The position numbers and the translations under genes are program-made. A DNA stretch of 64,000 nucleotides from positions 527,404 to 591,403 of the forward strand of contig NZ_JAHVJQ010000003.1 of assembly GCF_019801145.1 (NCBI RefSeq). Direction: 5' to 3'. Below the pieces are notes generated by a model. The model did not search any database, had not been told where the DNA came from, and saw only the letters and a list, made by a program, of their open reading frames with translations. This document shows, in pieces, positions 53,968-62,420 of the stretch (within the stretch, counting starts at the first letter, position 1; each line of letters begins with the position of its first letter). Origin of the DNA: Leisingera aquaemixtae. Its GTDB lineage: Bacteria; Pseudomonadota; Alphaproteobacteria; Rhodobacterales; Rhodobacteraceae.

Positions 53968-54630
53968 GTCGCTGTGCAGCATGTGCTCCATCTCCAGCCG
54001 GGAAGAGCCGACAAACCATTCGGTGCTGCTGCGCACTTCGGGTTCCGGGTCGCGCCATTTCTGCGCTCGCGGAATGGCACGGCTGAAGCCGTAGACAAGA
54101 TCCAGCCGGGCCTGCATGTGGCGGTCCGGGATGAAAGCGTAGATCCAGTCCACATCCCATTTCTGGATCGCCAGAACCTGGAGAATACGCATGAAGGGCT
54201 CCAGGCGCTCGGCCCGCCTGCCGCGGTGGCCGGGCAGGAAGTTCAACTCGCCGATATAAGCCAGCCGCCCGCTCACCTCCCGTGCCAGCGGTTCGGCAAC
54301 GCTTTCCACTCCGCCGCCGGCGTCGTTGGGGAACTGGTGGCGTGATGTGCGGATCAGGTAGTCCGCCAGGGTTTCGCGCCCCAGGTCCTGCAGCAGCAAA
54401 GCTGCGCCGCCGATGTAAGTGTCGCCCTCCTTGAGAAACAGCCAGAAGGCCGAGTTCGATGTATGGTCGGCCCGTTCGATGGCAAATCCCGGCATTTGAA
54501 ACTGGCGGCCGGTGGCCGCGGCCGTTTCGGGCACCTTCTCAAAATCGGTGAACATTTCCACCTGCAGCCCGGCCTGTGCGAGCGTGTGCAGATAGCCCGA
54601 AAGTGCTTTCCCCAAGTCCAGTGAGTTCAT
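53944..54630 (-). CDS. Possible GNAT-fold acyltransferase, convergent with the HTH gene
   Basis: The 228-residue protein has a central segment ELNFLPGHRGRRAERLEPFM followed by WDVDWIYAFIPDRHMQARLD and VYGFSRA. This resembles the acyl-CoA loop and the late beta strand of GNAT acyltransferases or autoinducer-synthase-like folds. The evidence is pattern only. The 3' end overlaps the HTH gene by 24 bases. The pair may be functionally linked, for example as sensor and signal enzyme, but this is speculation. Confidence 0.65.
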   Translation of the reverse strand: MNSLDLGKALSGYLHTLAQAGLQVEMFTDFEKVPETAAATGRQFQMPGFAIERADHTSNSAFWLFLKEGDTYIGGAALLLQDLGRETLADYLIRTSRHQFPNDAGGGVESVAEPLAREVSGRLAYIGELNFLPGHRGRRAERLEPFMRILQVLAIQKWDVDWIYAFIPDRHMQARLDLVYGFSRAIPRAQKWRDPEPEVRSSTEWFVGSSRLEMEHMLHSDLAKVDVL

Positions 54631-54800
54631 CAGGTTCCCCGTCTTTTTTATTCACCCGGATGTCCCGGATACCCTCCCGTTTCAGCCAAGGAGTGCAGGA
54701 TCACTAAACTCAAAACTACTTTTGCGGTAAATTGTTTGTTTTACCGGTGTGGCTGAAATTCGTCGCAAAGCACGCGCGGAGGCGGTTCATGGATTGTTTT

Positions 54801-54835
54801 AAAAAAGAAAAGCCCGGCAGCTATGCTGCCGGGCT
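54801..54835 (-). terminator. Rho-independent terminator of the que operon
   Basis: On the minus strand AGCCCGGCAG pairs with CTGCCGGGCT over a 5-base loop and is followed by TTTTCTTTTTT, about 30 bases after the queF stop. Confidence 0.93.
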
Positions 54836-54864
54836 GAAGCATGTGGTGGGGCCTTAGGGTTGTG

Positions 54865-55329
54865 TCAGCCGCGGCCGCGGTAGGGGGGCACGCCCTGATC
54901 CGGGATCCAGACGCTTTCGGGCATCGGCCCGGTCTGCCAGAAAACGTCGATCGGAATGCCGCCGCGCGGGTACCAGTAGCCGCCGATGCGCAGCCACTGC
55001 GGCTCCAGGAAGTCCGCCAGGCGGCGGGCGATGGAGACGGTGCAATCTTCGTGAAAGGCGCCGTGGTTACGGAAGGAGGTAAGGAACAGCTTCAGCGACT
55101 TGCTTTCCACTAGCCACTCGCCCGGCACATAGTCGATCACCAGATGGGCAAAGTCCGGCTGGCCGGTCATCGGGCAGAGCGAGGTGAATTCCGGCGCGGT
55201 GAAGCGCACGTTGTAGGCAACGTCGGCCTGCGGGTTCTGGACACGCTCCAGTTCCGCCTGTTCCGGGCTTTGCGGCACGATGGTGTCGCCGCCCAGCTGC
55301 TTCAGGTTGCTGTAGATGCTGTCAGACAT
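54865..55329 (-). CDS. queF: NADPH-dependent 7-cyano-7-deazaguanine reductase
   Basis: The 154-residue protein has the QueF features: nucleophile C52 in [11 protein letters not shown], the E75-S-K-S-L-K80 NADPH motif and the NHGAFHEDC segment. It is the short, unimodular type. It reduces preQ0 to preQ1 for queuosine in tRNA. It is the last gene of the operon queC-queD-queE-queF, 17 bases after queE, and is followed by a strong terminator. Confidence 0.97.
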   Translation of the reverse strand: MSDSIYSNLKQLGGDTIVPQSPEQAELERVQNPQADVAYNVRFTAPEFTSLCPMTGQPDFAHLVIDYVPGEWLVESKSLKLFLTSFRNHGAFHEDCTVSIARRLADFLEPQWLRIGGYWYPRGGIPIDVFWQTGPMPESVWIPDQGVPPYRGRG

Positions 55330-55346
55330 ATCAGGGTTCCTTGTCT

Positions 55347-56054
55347 TCAGACGCCGCGCTTGTTGCCCCAGACCAGCACATGCAACTGGGGCAGGACGCG
55401 GGGGGTGAACCAGCCGTCGCCGGTCACTTTTTCAATCAGCCACAAGAGGCGCTCGGTGGCCTGGTTCAGATCGACGGGCTGTTCCGGGTCGACCTCCGGG
55501 TTGCCGGGCTGAAGGTACAGCGGCAGCTCCGGGTGGCGCTCTGCCGCGGCCTTGGCCCAGGCGTAGTCCTTGTCATCGAAAATCACGATCTTCATGACCA
55601 CCTGTCCGCAGCCCTGTGCTGCCTCCAGGCATTGGTCAAAGGCTTTCCAGTCCACGGTTTCGCCGCTGGAGGGCGGCTTGGGGCTGAGCACCAGCGTATC
55701 CAGATCTGCAAACCAGGGTTTGCTGACCGATCCTTGGGTCTCGCAGGCAAAGCGGTAGCCCTCGGCCTTGCCGTAGGCAATCACCGGCGCGAAATCCTGG
55801 ATCGCCGGGTTGCCGCCGGAGATCGACACGGTCAGCGGCTTGCCGCCGGACAGGCGGCGCACTTCAGCCATGACTTCTTCGGGCGCCATCACCGCCCAGT
55901 CGTGGCGAAAGGCGCTGTCGACCGCATGCATGCTGTCGCACCACGAACAGCGGTAATCGCAACCGCCCGCGCGCACAAACACCGTGGGCTCCCCGATCAG
56001 GGCGCCTTCGCCCTGGATGGTGGGGCCAAAGATTTCCGCGATGCGCAGGCTCAT
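55347..56054 (-). CDS. queE: 7-carboxy-7-deazaguanine synthase (radical SAM)
   Basis: The 235-residue protein has the radical SAM cysteines C32-x3-C36-x2-C39 ([11 protein letters not shown]), the N-terminal [15 protein letters not shown] and the SAM-binding SISGGNPA. It converts carboxytetrahydropterin to carboxydeazaguanine. The ATG at 56054 overlaps the queD stop by four bases. A longer frame to 56141 lies inside queD and is rejected. Confidence 0.96.
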   Translation of the reverse strand: MSLRIAEIFGPTIQGEGALIGEPTVFVRAGGCDYRCSWCDSMHAVDSAFRHDWAVMAPEEVMAEVRRLSGGKPLTVSISGGNPAIQDFAPVIAYGKAEGYRFACETQGSVSKPWFADLDTLVLSPKPPSSGETVDWKAFDQCLEAAQGCGQVVMKIVIFDDKDYAWAKAAAERHPELPLYLQPGNPEVDPEQPVDLNQATERLLWLIEKVTGDGWFTPRVLPQLHVLVWGNKRGV

Positions 56055-56416
56055 GGCCGGAACTCCGGCCGGTATTCCGCCCAGGTCTTGGGGGTTTCGG
56101 AAACCTTCACCGCAGCCACTTCCGGCCAGCGCGCGTGGCACCAGTCATAGAAATGCTTCGCCATGTTTTCCGCCGTCGAAAACCCCTCCAGCACGTCGTT
56201 CAGGTGCCGGTGGTCGAAGGTCGAGTCGATGTATTCCTTCAGCGGTTTCAGCTCGTGATAGTCGCGCACGAAGCCGTCGCTGTTCAGCTCCTTCGCCGCC
56301 AGCTCAACCACCACGACATAATTGTGGCCGTGCAGCCGGGCGCATTGATGGTCCGGCGGCAGATGGGTCAGCTGGTGGGAGGCGGAGAAATGGAACTCCT
56401 TGGTGATCCGGAACAT
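56051..56416 (-). CDS. queD: 6-carboxy-5,6,7,8-tetrahydropterin synthase
   Basis: The 121-residue protein has the zinc-binding histidines H14 (FSASHQL), H29 and H31 (LHGHNY) and catalytic C25 in HQCARLHGH, the layout of QueD rather than eukaryotic PTPS. It makes carboxytetrahydropterin from dihydroneopterin triphosphate. It overlaps queE by four bases and queC by one base, so the genes are tightly coupled. Confidence 0.95.
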   Translation of the reverse strand: MFRITKEFHFSASHQLTHLPPDHQCARLHGHNYVVVVELAAKELNSDGFVRDYHELKPLKEYIDSTFDHRHLNDVLEGFSTAENMAKHFYDWCHARWPEVAAVKVSETPKTWAEYRPEFRP

Positions 56417-57117
56417 CAGGCGCCATCCTTGGCGGCAATCGCCGCTTTCCAGAAATCCGGGTCGGCATAGTCGGTCGGGTCCTCAATGCCTGCCAGATGG
56501 AAGGCTTCGCGCCGTTCCACGCAGGTGCCGCAGCGCCCGCAATGCGTGTCGCCGCCCTTGTAGCAGGACCAGGTCTCGGCAAAGGGGGTGTTGTGCTTGG
56601 CACCTGCGGTGACGATGTCGCCCTTGGTGCGGTGCACAAACGGGGTGTAGAGACTCACGTCGGCATAGCCATCGAGAGCTGCGCGCTGCATCGCATCAAA
56701 CGCCTCGGTGAAGGCCGGACGGCAGTCCGGATAGATGAAATGGTCGCCGCCATGCACTGCGGTCGCCACCGCGTCATCGCCGTTTGCGGCAGCGATGCCA
56801 TAAGCGATGGTCAGCATGATCGCGTTGCGGTTCGGCACCACGGTGACCTTCATGGTCTCTTCTTCGTAATGGCCGTCCGGCACGTCGATGTCATCGGTCA
56901 GGGCAGAGCCGGAAAGCGCGGCGCCGATGCCCCTCATGTCGATGATGTCATGCGGCACGCCCAGCCGTTTTGCGGCGGCGGCGGCATAGTCGAGTTCCTT
57001 CTTGTGGCGCTGGCCGTAGTCGAAGGAGACAAGACGGGTCAGCTGATGTTCCTCAGCGACCATATGGGCAAGCGAAACGGAATCCAGCCCGCCCGAGCAG
57101 ATAACGATAGTTTTCAT
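56416..57117 (-). CDS. queC: 7-cyano-7-deazaguanine synthase
   Basis: The 233-residue protein has the PP-loop SGGLDS (8-13), FDYGQRHKKELDYA, and the C-terminal zinc cysteines in WSCYKGGDTHCGRCGTC. It turns carboxydeazaguanine into preQ0 with ATP and ammonia. It is the first gene of the operon. AAGGG precedes the ATG. The 239 bases upstream (57118-57356) contain no preQ1 riboswitch pattern that I could see, only a hairpin at 57298-57331. Confidence 0.96.
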   Translation of the reverse strand: MKTIVICSGGLDSVSLAHMVAEEHQLTRLVSFDYGQRHKKELDYAAAAAKRLGVPHDIIDMRGIGAALSGSALTDDIDVPDGHYEEETMKVTVVPNRNAIMLTIAYGIAAANGDDAVATAVHGGDHFIYPDCRPAFTEAFDAMQRAALDGYADVSLYTPFVHRTKGDIVTAGAKHNTPFAETWSCYKGGDTHCGRCGTCVERREAFHLAGIEDPTDYADPDFWKAAIAAKDGA

Positions 57118-57297
57118 TTTTGAACCCTTGTTTTGGTGACCGGGTAGGCTGCGACCGGTGCCGCGCGTTTAGCAGCAAGCGGCAAATGGCGCAAGCCGCG
57201 GGCGTATTGCGAACATTCGGCAGGACTTGTTGGAGAAATTTGATAGTTTCGCGTTGGCGGGCACATTGGGGGGCAGTGCCTGTCCGCGGGCGGAAGC

Positions 57298-57331
57298 GTA
57301 GCGCCCGCCCAAGGGGGCGGACGGGCGCTAC
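57298..57331. terminator. G+C-rich hairpin after the LysR gene
   Basis: GTAGCGCCCG pairs with CGGGCGCTAC, with further pairing inside the loop. There is no T-run on either side, so it may be a 3' end stabiliser or weak terminator of the LysR gene that ends at 57357, upstream of the queC promoter. Confidence 0.5.
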
Positions 57332-57356
57332 CCGGCGTGCCGCCAGGCAGGGCAGT

Positions 57357-58247
57357 CTAAACTGGCGGGAATTCCCCCTCCAGCCATTCCAGGAACGCCC
57401 GTGATGCCGGGGTGCTGGCATGGCTCGGCGGCGGCATCAGGAAGTAGTTCTCCAGCAACTCCGCCGTGTGATCGCTGGCCCGGACCAGCTGCCCGCTCTC
57501 CAGCAGCCCGCCTGCCAGCGTTTCATGGGACATGGAGATCCCAGCCCCGTTCACGGCGGCTGTCATGGCAATCACGTAAGTGGAGGCCAGGTTGATCTCA
57601 TGATTTCGGTCAAACGGCAGATCCTGAGATTTGAACCACGCCCCCCAGGATCCTGTCACCCCGGCACAATCCAGCAGCGTTGCGGTGCTGAAATCAATTT
57701 CGCCATCCTGATAGCCCGGCGCGCAGACAGGAAAAAACCGGTCCCGTGTAAGCCGAACCGCTGCCGCCGACATGTCATTCGGGCGGCCAAAGCGAATTTC
57801 GGTCCCGGCGGAACTGGCGTGCCGCTCCGGATCCCAGATCGGCGTCACGATGTTCAGCACCAGCCAGGGGTATTTCGCATAGAGCCGCGGCAGGCGCGGT
57901 GACAGCCAGAACACCGAGAATGCCATGTTGCATTGCAAGACCAGATGCCGCCCCTGGTCGCCGCCGGTAAAGGCCTGGGTGCCGGCTGCAATCAGGTCAA
58001 AGGCCTCGCGTACAACTGGCATGTAATTCGCCCCGGCCTCCGACAGATCAAGCGCGCGGGTTTTGCGGATGAACAGCTCCCGGCCCAGGAAGTTTTCCAG
58101 GCTGCGCACATGCTGGCTGATTGCCGATTGCGTCAGGTTCAGCTCCGCCGCGGCGCGGGTGAACGACAGGTGCCGGGCGCTGGCTTCAAAGGCGCGCAGC
58201 CAGGTGAGCGGGGGCAGGGAGGAGGAGGGCGGACCGGAAGAAGGCAT
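57357..58247 (-). CDS. LysR-family regulator (GcvA branch)
   Basis: The 296-residue protein has the LysR HTH (PLTWLRAFEASARHLSFTRA, then AAELNLTQSAISQHVRSLE) and an effector domain. It is divergent from the class II aldolase/sterol-desaturase pair across 110 bases, which contain a perfect 10-bp inverted repeat. It is related to the LysR at 35281, which also neighbours a sterol-desaturase gene. The effector is unknown. Confidence 0.9.
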   Translation of the reverse strand: MPSSGPPSSSLPPLTWLRAFEASARHLSFTRAAAELNLTQSAISQHVRSLENFLGRELFIRKTRALDLSEAGANYMPVVREAFDLIAAGTQAFTGGDQGRHLVLQCNMAFSVFWLSPRLPRLYAKYPWLVLNIVTPIWDPERHASSAGTEIRFGRPNDMSAAAVRLTRDRFFPVCAPGYQDGEIDFSTATLLDCAGVTGSWGAWFKSQDLPFDRNHEINLASTYVIAMTAAVNGAGISMSHETLAGGLLESGQLVRASDHTAELLENYFLMPPPSHASTPASRAFLEWLEGEFPPV

Positions 58248-58258
58248 CGATGTATGAC

Positions 58259-58285
58259 CTATGCATTAGTACAATTAATGCATAG
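58259..58285. promoter_or_regulatory. 10-7-10 palindrome, likely LysR operator
   Basis: CTATGCATTA and TAATGCATAG are perfect 10-bp arms around a 7-base spacer. The palindrome is 12 bases from the LysR start codon and 72 bases from the aldolase start, as expected for an autoregulated divergent LysR system. Confidence 0.68.
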
Positions 58286-58357
58286 CGGTTGAATCAATCG
58301 TTTGTCAGCAGGAATTGCGGCTGGCACCACTAGGATAAGCGAATTTGGAGGCCCAAG

Positions 58358-59116
58358 ATGAACAAACAAGCGGAGCTGAGCCCGAACCTCACCCATTGGC
58401 AGGAGCGCGTGGATATGGCTGCCGCCTTCCGCTGGACCGCGCGGCTGGACATGCATGAGGGCGTCGCCAACCATTTCAGCCTGGCGGTGAATGAGGACGG
58501 CACCCAGTTTCTGATGAACCCGAACCAGGTGCATTTCGCGCGGGTGAAAGCCTCGGACCTCTTGCTGCTGGATGCAAACGACCCCAAGACGATGGAACGC
58601 CCCGACGCGCCGGACCCGACCGCCTGGGGCCTGCACGGCTCGATCCACCGGCTGTGTCCGCATGCGCGCTGCGTGATGCATGTGCATTCGATCCACGCCA
58701 CCGTGCTGGCCTGCCTCGCCGACAGCACCCTGCCGCCGATCGACCAGAACACTGCCACCTTCTACAACCGCTATGTGGTCGATGGCGATTTCGGCGGGCT
58801 GGCGTTTGAGGACGAGGGCGCCCGCTGCGCTTCGATGCTGAGCGACCCCAAGGTCAAAACCATGATCATGGGCAACCACGGCGTGCTGGTGATCGGCGAC
58901 AGCGTCGCGGATACCTTCAACCGGCTCTATTACTTCGAGCGCGCCGCGGAGACCTACATCCGCGCCCTGCAAACCGGCCAGAAGCTGCGGGTGCTGAGCG
59001 ATGAAATTGCCGAGAAAACTGCGCAGGAACTGGACGACTACCCGGATCAGGCCGAACGCCACCTGGCGGAGCTGAAGGCGATCCTCGACGACGAGGGCGC
59101 GAACTACGCAACCTGA
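58358..59116 (+). CDS. Class II aldolase/adducin family protein
   Basis: The 252-residue protein has the zinc-binding histidines in MHVHSIHAT and IMGNHGVLVIG, with ANHFSLAVNEDGTQFLMNP near the start. Members act as aldolases, epimerases or decarboxylases on hydroxy-acids, so the substrate is open. It is 23 bases from the sterol-desaturase gene and likely cotranscribed with it. The LysR gene is divergent. Confidence 0.87.
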   Translation: MNKQAELSPNLTHWQERVDMAAAFRWTARLDMHEGVANHFSLAVNEDGTQFLMNPNQVHFARVKASDLLLLDANDPKTMERPDAPDPTAWGLHGSIHRLCPHARCVMHVHSIHATVLACLADSTLPPIDQNTATFYNRYVVDGDFGGLAFEDEGARCASMLSDPKVKTMIMGNHGVLVIGDSVADTFNRLYYFERAAETYIRALQTGQKLRVLSDEIAEKTAQELDDYPDQAERHLAELKAILDDEGANYAT

Positions 59117-59139
59117 TCGCCAGCAGAGGAGGCGGCATA

Positions 59140-60144
59140 ATGGACGGAACTTTGCAAAACGCAGAACGCGACCGCGAAGCTGAACGCTGGCACTACCACC
59201 CCAAGGGGCCGGTGCCGCTCAACCCGCTGTTCAGCTGGCCGCCGCGCCCGGCGGCGGTCCTGCGCTGGTACCGCGGCGCCTGGATGGAGATCACATCGCT
59301 GACGCTCTGCTTCCTGCTGGCGCTGGCGATCTACGCCTGGATGCTGCCGCCGCTTGCTGAGATGGCCGAATTCCGCCCTGGCTGGATGCTGCAGGTCTGG
59401 CTCGCCAACCTGCTGCCCCAGGCAACGGTTGCAGGGGGGCTCCACTGGTGGCTCTACATGCGCAAGGGCCAGGGCATGCAGAAGAAGTTCGACAAGCGCG
59501 ACCTGTCCCGCGGCAACGGGACCTTCACCTTCAAAAACCAGGTCTGGGACAACATCTGGTGGACGCTCGGCAGCGCCATCACCGTGGCGACAGCCTATCA
59601 ATGGGGCATTTACTGGCTGATGGCCAATGGCTGGGTGCCGGTTGTGACTTTCGCCGAAGCGCCAGTCTGGTGCGCGGTCTGGATGCTGTTCATCCCGATG
59701 TGGTCCGGCCTGCATTTCTACTGGGTGCACCGGCTGGAGCATCACCCGCGGCTCTATAAACACGTGCACGCGGTGCACCACCGCAACGTCAACATCGGGC
59801 CGTGGTCGGGGATTTCAAACCACTGGTATGAAAACCTGCTCTACTTCACCACCTATTTCATCCACCTGATCGTGCCGTCGCACCCGCTGCATCTGGCCTT
59901 CCATGCGATGTTCCAGCAGATCAGCCCGGTTCTGTCGCACTCTGGCTTCGAGCGGGTGATTGCCAAGGAGACCGAGGCCGCCAAGGCAGGGGATTTCTTC
60001 CACCAGCTGCACCACCGCTATTTCGAGTGCAACTACGGCACCTCCGAAATTCCCTTCGACAAGTGGTTCGGCACATACCACGATGGCTCCGCCGCAGCCA
60101 CAGAGCGGACCCGGGCCTTCAAGAAGCAGATGTACACTCGCTAG
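59140..60144 (+). CDS. Sterol desaturase / fatty-acid hydroxylase superfamily protein (paralogue)
   Basis: The 334-residue membrane protein has the family histidine clusters HRLEHH, HAVHHR and HQLHHR, and shares TFTFKNQVWDN, GPWSG and ECNYGT with the protein at 34143-35144. A di-iron oxygenase acting on a lipid is expected. Operon placement with the class II aldolase gene is unusual for this family and suggests a joint degradation or modification route, which is inference. Confidence 0.87.
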   Translation: MDGTLQNAERDREAERWHYHPKGPVPLNPLFSWPPRPAAVLRWYRGAWMEITSLTLCFLLALAIYAWMLPPLAEMAEFRPGWMLQVWLANLLPQATVAGGLHWWLYMRKGQGMQKKFDKRDLSRGNGTFTFKNQVWDNIWWTLGSAITVATAYQWGIYWLMANGWVPVVTFAEAPVWCAVWMLFIPMWSGLHFYWVHRLEHHPRLYKHVHAVHHRNVNIGPWSGISNHWYENLLYFTTYFIHLIVPSHPLHLAFHAMFQQISPVLSHSGFERVIAKETEAAKAGDFFHQLHHRYFECNYGTSEIPFDKWFGTYHDGSAAATERTRAFKKQMYTR

Positions 60145-60240
60145 AATTGAGGGTTTCGGAAACTGATCAGGATCAAGGCGTACATATTCTCGATTCTCTA
60201 TGCCTGACCGCAAAGCAGTCAAAGGCATAGGAGAAAGCCC

Positions 60241-60429
60241 ATGTTGCGCCTTGCATCCATCCTCTATTCGCTGATCGGCAGCAGCCTGGCAGGGGCCGGG
60301 GTGATTGCAGTGCTGGCGGCCGGGCTTGTCACCACACAGGCCATCCTAGGCGCCGCTGCAGCGGGGGCGGTGCTGGCACTGCCAGTGGCATGGCTGGTGG
60401 CGAAACAGCTTTATGCCCGCGGCGCCTGA
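60241..60429 (+). CDS. Small two-helix membrane protein
   Basis: The 62-residue product consists almost entirely of two hydrophobic segments (about residues 5-29 and 33-55) with a basic end (AKQLYARGA). AGGAGAAAG lies just before the ATG. Similar small proteins occur in this bacterial group, and some databases label them CTP synthetase-like without evidence. The function is unknown. Confidence 0.7.
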   Translation: MLRLASILYSLIGSSLAGAGVIAVLAAGLVTTQAILGAAAAGAVLALPVAWLVAKQLYARGA

Positions 60430-60435
60430 CGGGCG

Positions 60436-61194
60436 TCAGGCGTTCAGGAATACCCGCGCGGCGGCCTCGAACTCCCGCGGCTTCTCGGCGTGCAGCCAAT
60501 GGCCCGCGCCGGGCAGCTTGGCAAAACGGGCATTTGGAAAGCGCGCGCGGATCTCCTCGCGGTGCTCGGGCAGCACGTAATCCGACTCCGATCCAGACAG
60601 GAACAGGGCAGGCCCGTCCCAGGCAGAGTCCGTCTTCGGAAACGACATGATGTTCGGCATCTGATCCGCCAGCGTATCCAGGTTCAGCTTCCAGCGCTTG
60701 TTCGGCAAATCCAGCGACTGGGTGAAGAAGCTCTGCAGCGCAGGCTCCACACCGGCTTCGGCCAATTTTGCGGCGGCCTCGGGGCGGCGCTCGATAGTCT
60801 CCAGATCCAGCGATTTCATGGCGTGGATATACTGGATCTGGGTGTGGCCATAGGCAACCGGCGCGATGTCGGCGACCACCAGCTTGCGAACCGCATCAGG
60901 GTGGTTCAGCGCCAGCATCATCGCTGCCTTGCCGCCCATCGAATGGCCGATCACATCCATCTGTCCGCCGTGGGCCGCGATCACCCCGGCCAGGTCCTCC
61001 GCCAGCTCTGGATAGGTGTGGCTGTCCTTTCGCGGGCTGTCGCCGTGGTTGCGCATGTCCACCGCAACCACCTGCCGCTCATCCGACATGCGCTTGGCGA
61101 TGACGCCCCAGTTGCGGGCTGAGCCGTAAAGCCCGTGGGCAATCAGGAGCGGGGTGTTTCCGGTGGCAGAGCCATGAGTGATCGTGTTCAGCAT
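60436..61194 (-). CDS. Alpha/beta hydrolase, YbfF-type esterase
   Basis: The 252-residue protein has HGLYGSARNWG (oxyanion side), nucleophile elbow GHSMGG (S85), acid region LFLSGSESDYV and histidine segment PGAGHWLHAEKP. It matches the YbfF acyl-CoA esterase branch. The frame is open upstream to 61713, but the start at 61194 gives the family N-terminus (MLNTITHG) with AAGGCGG before it. It is convergent with the small membrane gene. Confidence 0.9.
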   Translation of the reverse strand: MLNTITHGSATGNTPLLIAHGLYGSARNWGVIAKRMSDERQVVAVDMRNHGDSPRKDSHTYPELAEDLAGVIAAHGGQMDVIGHSMGGKAAMMLALNHPDAVRKLVVADIAPVAYGHTQIQYIHAMKSLDLETIERRPEAAAKLAEAGVEPALQSFFTQSLDLPNKRWKLNLDTLADQMPNIMSFPKTDSAWDGPALFLSGSESDYVLPEHREEIRARFPNARFAKLPGAGHWLHAEKPREFEAAARVFLNA

Positions 61195-61298
61195 GCCGCC
61201 TTGATAGCCGCGCAGGCGGAGCCTTGCCACCCCCCATTGAGGCAGGCCCGGCGGCGGGCTAGGGTGGCCGGGCAGCGCAGTGAGGGGAGAGTGCCGGA

Positions 61299-61664
61299 AT
61301 GGCCGCCAGTCTGGACCAGGACATCGAGGACATCCGCAGCCTCCTGAAGGAACGCGAGCACGCATCGGGCGACCTTGCTGCCGCGCTGAAGCACGTCCGC
61401 CGCCGCATTCCGCGCCGGATCTACAAACAGGGCATGAAGCTCGCCGCCGCGCTGCCGCTGCTGGAGCACCCCAAGCTGCGGATGACGGTCGACGAGAAAC
61501 CGCTGCGCGGCGCCGCCCGCGAGGTAAAGGCGCATTTGCAGAAGATTGACCTGGCTGAGCGGCGCAAGGACTTCTGGCTGGGCGTCCTTGGCAGCGCAGC
61601 GTTTTCCATCCTATGCGTGCTGATCCTGCTGGTGGTGGTGCTGCGCTGGCGCGGCCTGATCTGA
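61299..61664 (+). CDS. Hypothetical protein with C-terminal membrane helix
   Basis: The 121-residue protein has a charged, helical first 90 residues (basic RRRIPRRIYKQG) and one hydrophobic segment near the C-terminus (about 95-115), so it is probably a tail-anchored inner-membrane protein. GGGGAG precedes the ATG. The family is not recognised. It lies 66 bases upstream of the TetR gene on the same strand. Confidence 0.65.
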   Translation: MAASLDQDIEDIRSLLKEREHASGDLAAALKHVRRRIPRRIYKQGMKLAAALPLLEHPKLRMTVDEKPLRGAAREVKAHLQKIDLAERRKDFWLGVLGSAAFSILCVLILLVVVLRWRGLI

Positions 61665-61699
61665 TTTCCTGCTTTACGCCGCGGCTGCTGCCGGTATTT

Positions 61700-61712
61700 T
61701 GAACGCGGTTCA
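61700..61712. promoter_or_regulatory. TGAAC-N3-GTTCA operator before the TetR gene (copy 1)
   Basis: TGAAC-GCG-GTTCA is a perfect 5-3-5 inverted repeat, 18 bases upstream of the TetR start codon. The same motif occurs three times after the gene, so it probably marks autoregulation. Confidence 0.7.
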
Positions 61713-61730
61713 AGACAAAGGCAGGGTGCC

Positions 61731-62327
61731 ATGGCAGGCAAGGTGGAGGCGCGCAAGGCCGCGCTGCGGCAGAGACTGGTGGAAGCGGCAGAGATCCGTA
61801 TCGCGCGGGACGGGGCAGGGGCGCTGCGCGCCCGCGACCTGGCGCAGGATGCGGGCTGTGCGGTCGGGGCGATCTATAACGCTTTCGACGACCTGACTGC
61901 GATCATCATGGCGGTGAACGGCCGTACCTTCCAGAAACTGGGCGCCTCGGTTGAGGCCTCGGTTGCGGGCCGGGAGGCGGAATCGCCCACCCGCCGCCTG
62001 ATCCTGATGAGCAACGCCTACCTGCATTTCGCGGTAGAGAACACCAACCTGTGGCGGGCGATGTTCGACCTTCGGATGGCCGCCGGGGACGCGGTGCCGG
62101 ACTGGTACCTGAAGGCTCTGGATAGCCTGTTTGCCAATATCGCCCAGCCTGTGGGGGAACTGTTCCCGGACAAGGATGCGGGAGAGGCGTCCCTGATGGT
62201 GCGGGCGTTGTTCTCTGCGGTGCACGGCATCGTGCTTCTGGGGCTGGAGCAGCGCATCTCCGGCGTGCCGCCGGAGCGCATTGAACAGATGATCGCCCAG
62301 GTGCTGGAGCAAATCGGCAAGAAGTGA
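61731..62327 (+). CDS. TetR-family transcriptional regulator
   Basis: The 198-residue protein has an N-terminal TetR HTH (RQRLVEAAEIRIARDGAGAL, then ARDLAQDAGCAVGAIYNAFD) and a C-terminal WHG-type ligand domain (NTNLWRAMFDLRMAAGD). It is flanked by four copies of TGAAC-N3-GTTCA, one upstream and three downstream before the PspA-like gene. It therefore likely controls itself and the PspA/YiaA genes. The inducing ligand is unknown. Confidence 0.92.
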   Translation: MAGKVEARKAALRQRLVEAAEIRIARDGAGALRARDLAQDAGCAVGAIYNAFDDLTAIIMAVNGRTFQKLGASVEASVAGREAESPTRRLILMSNAYLHFAVENTNLWRAMFDLRMAAGDAVPDWYLKALDSLFANIAQPVGELFPDKDAGEASLMVRALFSAVHGIVLLGLEQRISGVPPERIEQMIAQVLEQIGKK

Positions 62328-62331
62328 GTTC

Positions 62332-62403
62332 TGAACATCGTTCAACAATTTTCTTGAACGATGTTCATATTGGTGCTAAGTGAGTCCCCGTGAACAATGT
62401 TCA
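62332..62403. promoter_or_regulatory. Three TGAAC-N3-GTTCA operators before the PspA-like gene
   Basis: Sites are TGAACATCGTTCA (62332-62344), TGAACGATGTTCA (62355-62367) and TGAACAATGTTCA (62391-62403). The first two are also mirror images of each other, giving a 14-bp arm inverted repeat. The last ends 17 bases before the PspA-like start, so repressor binding would cover the promoter or ribosome-binding region. Confidence 0.75.
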
Positions 62404-62420
62404 TGTTTGCGGAGGAAAAG

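Noticed and set aside
57118..57356. Possible preQ1 riboswitch before queC
   Set aside because: No preQ1-I or preQ1-II-like stem with the A-rich tail could be found near the start; only a G+C-rich hairpin is present.
62332..62367. Reading the large inverted repeat as a terminator of tetR
   Set aside because: There is no T-run after the stem, and each arm is itself a TGAAC-N3-GTTCA palindrome that recurs at 61700 and 62391, so an operator explains it better.
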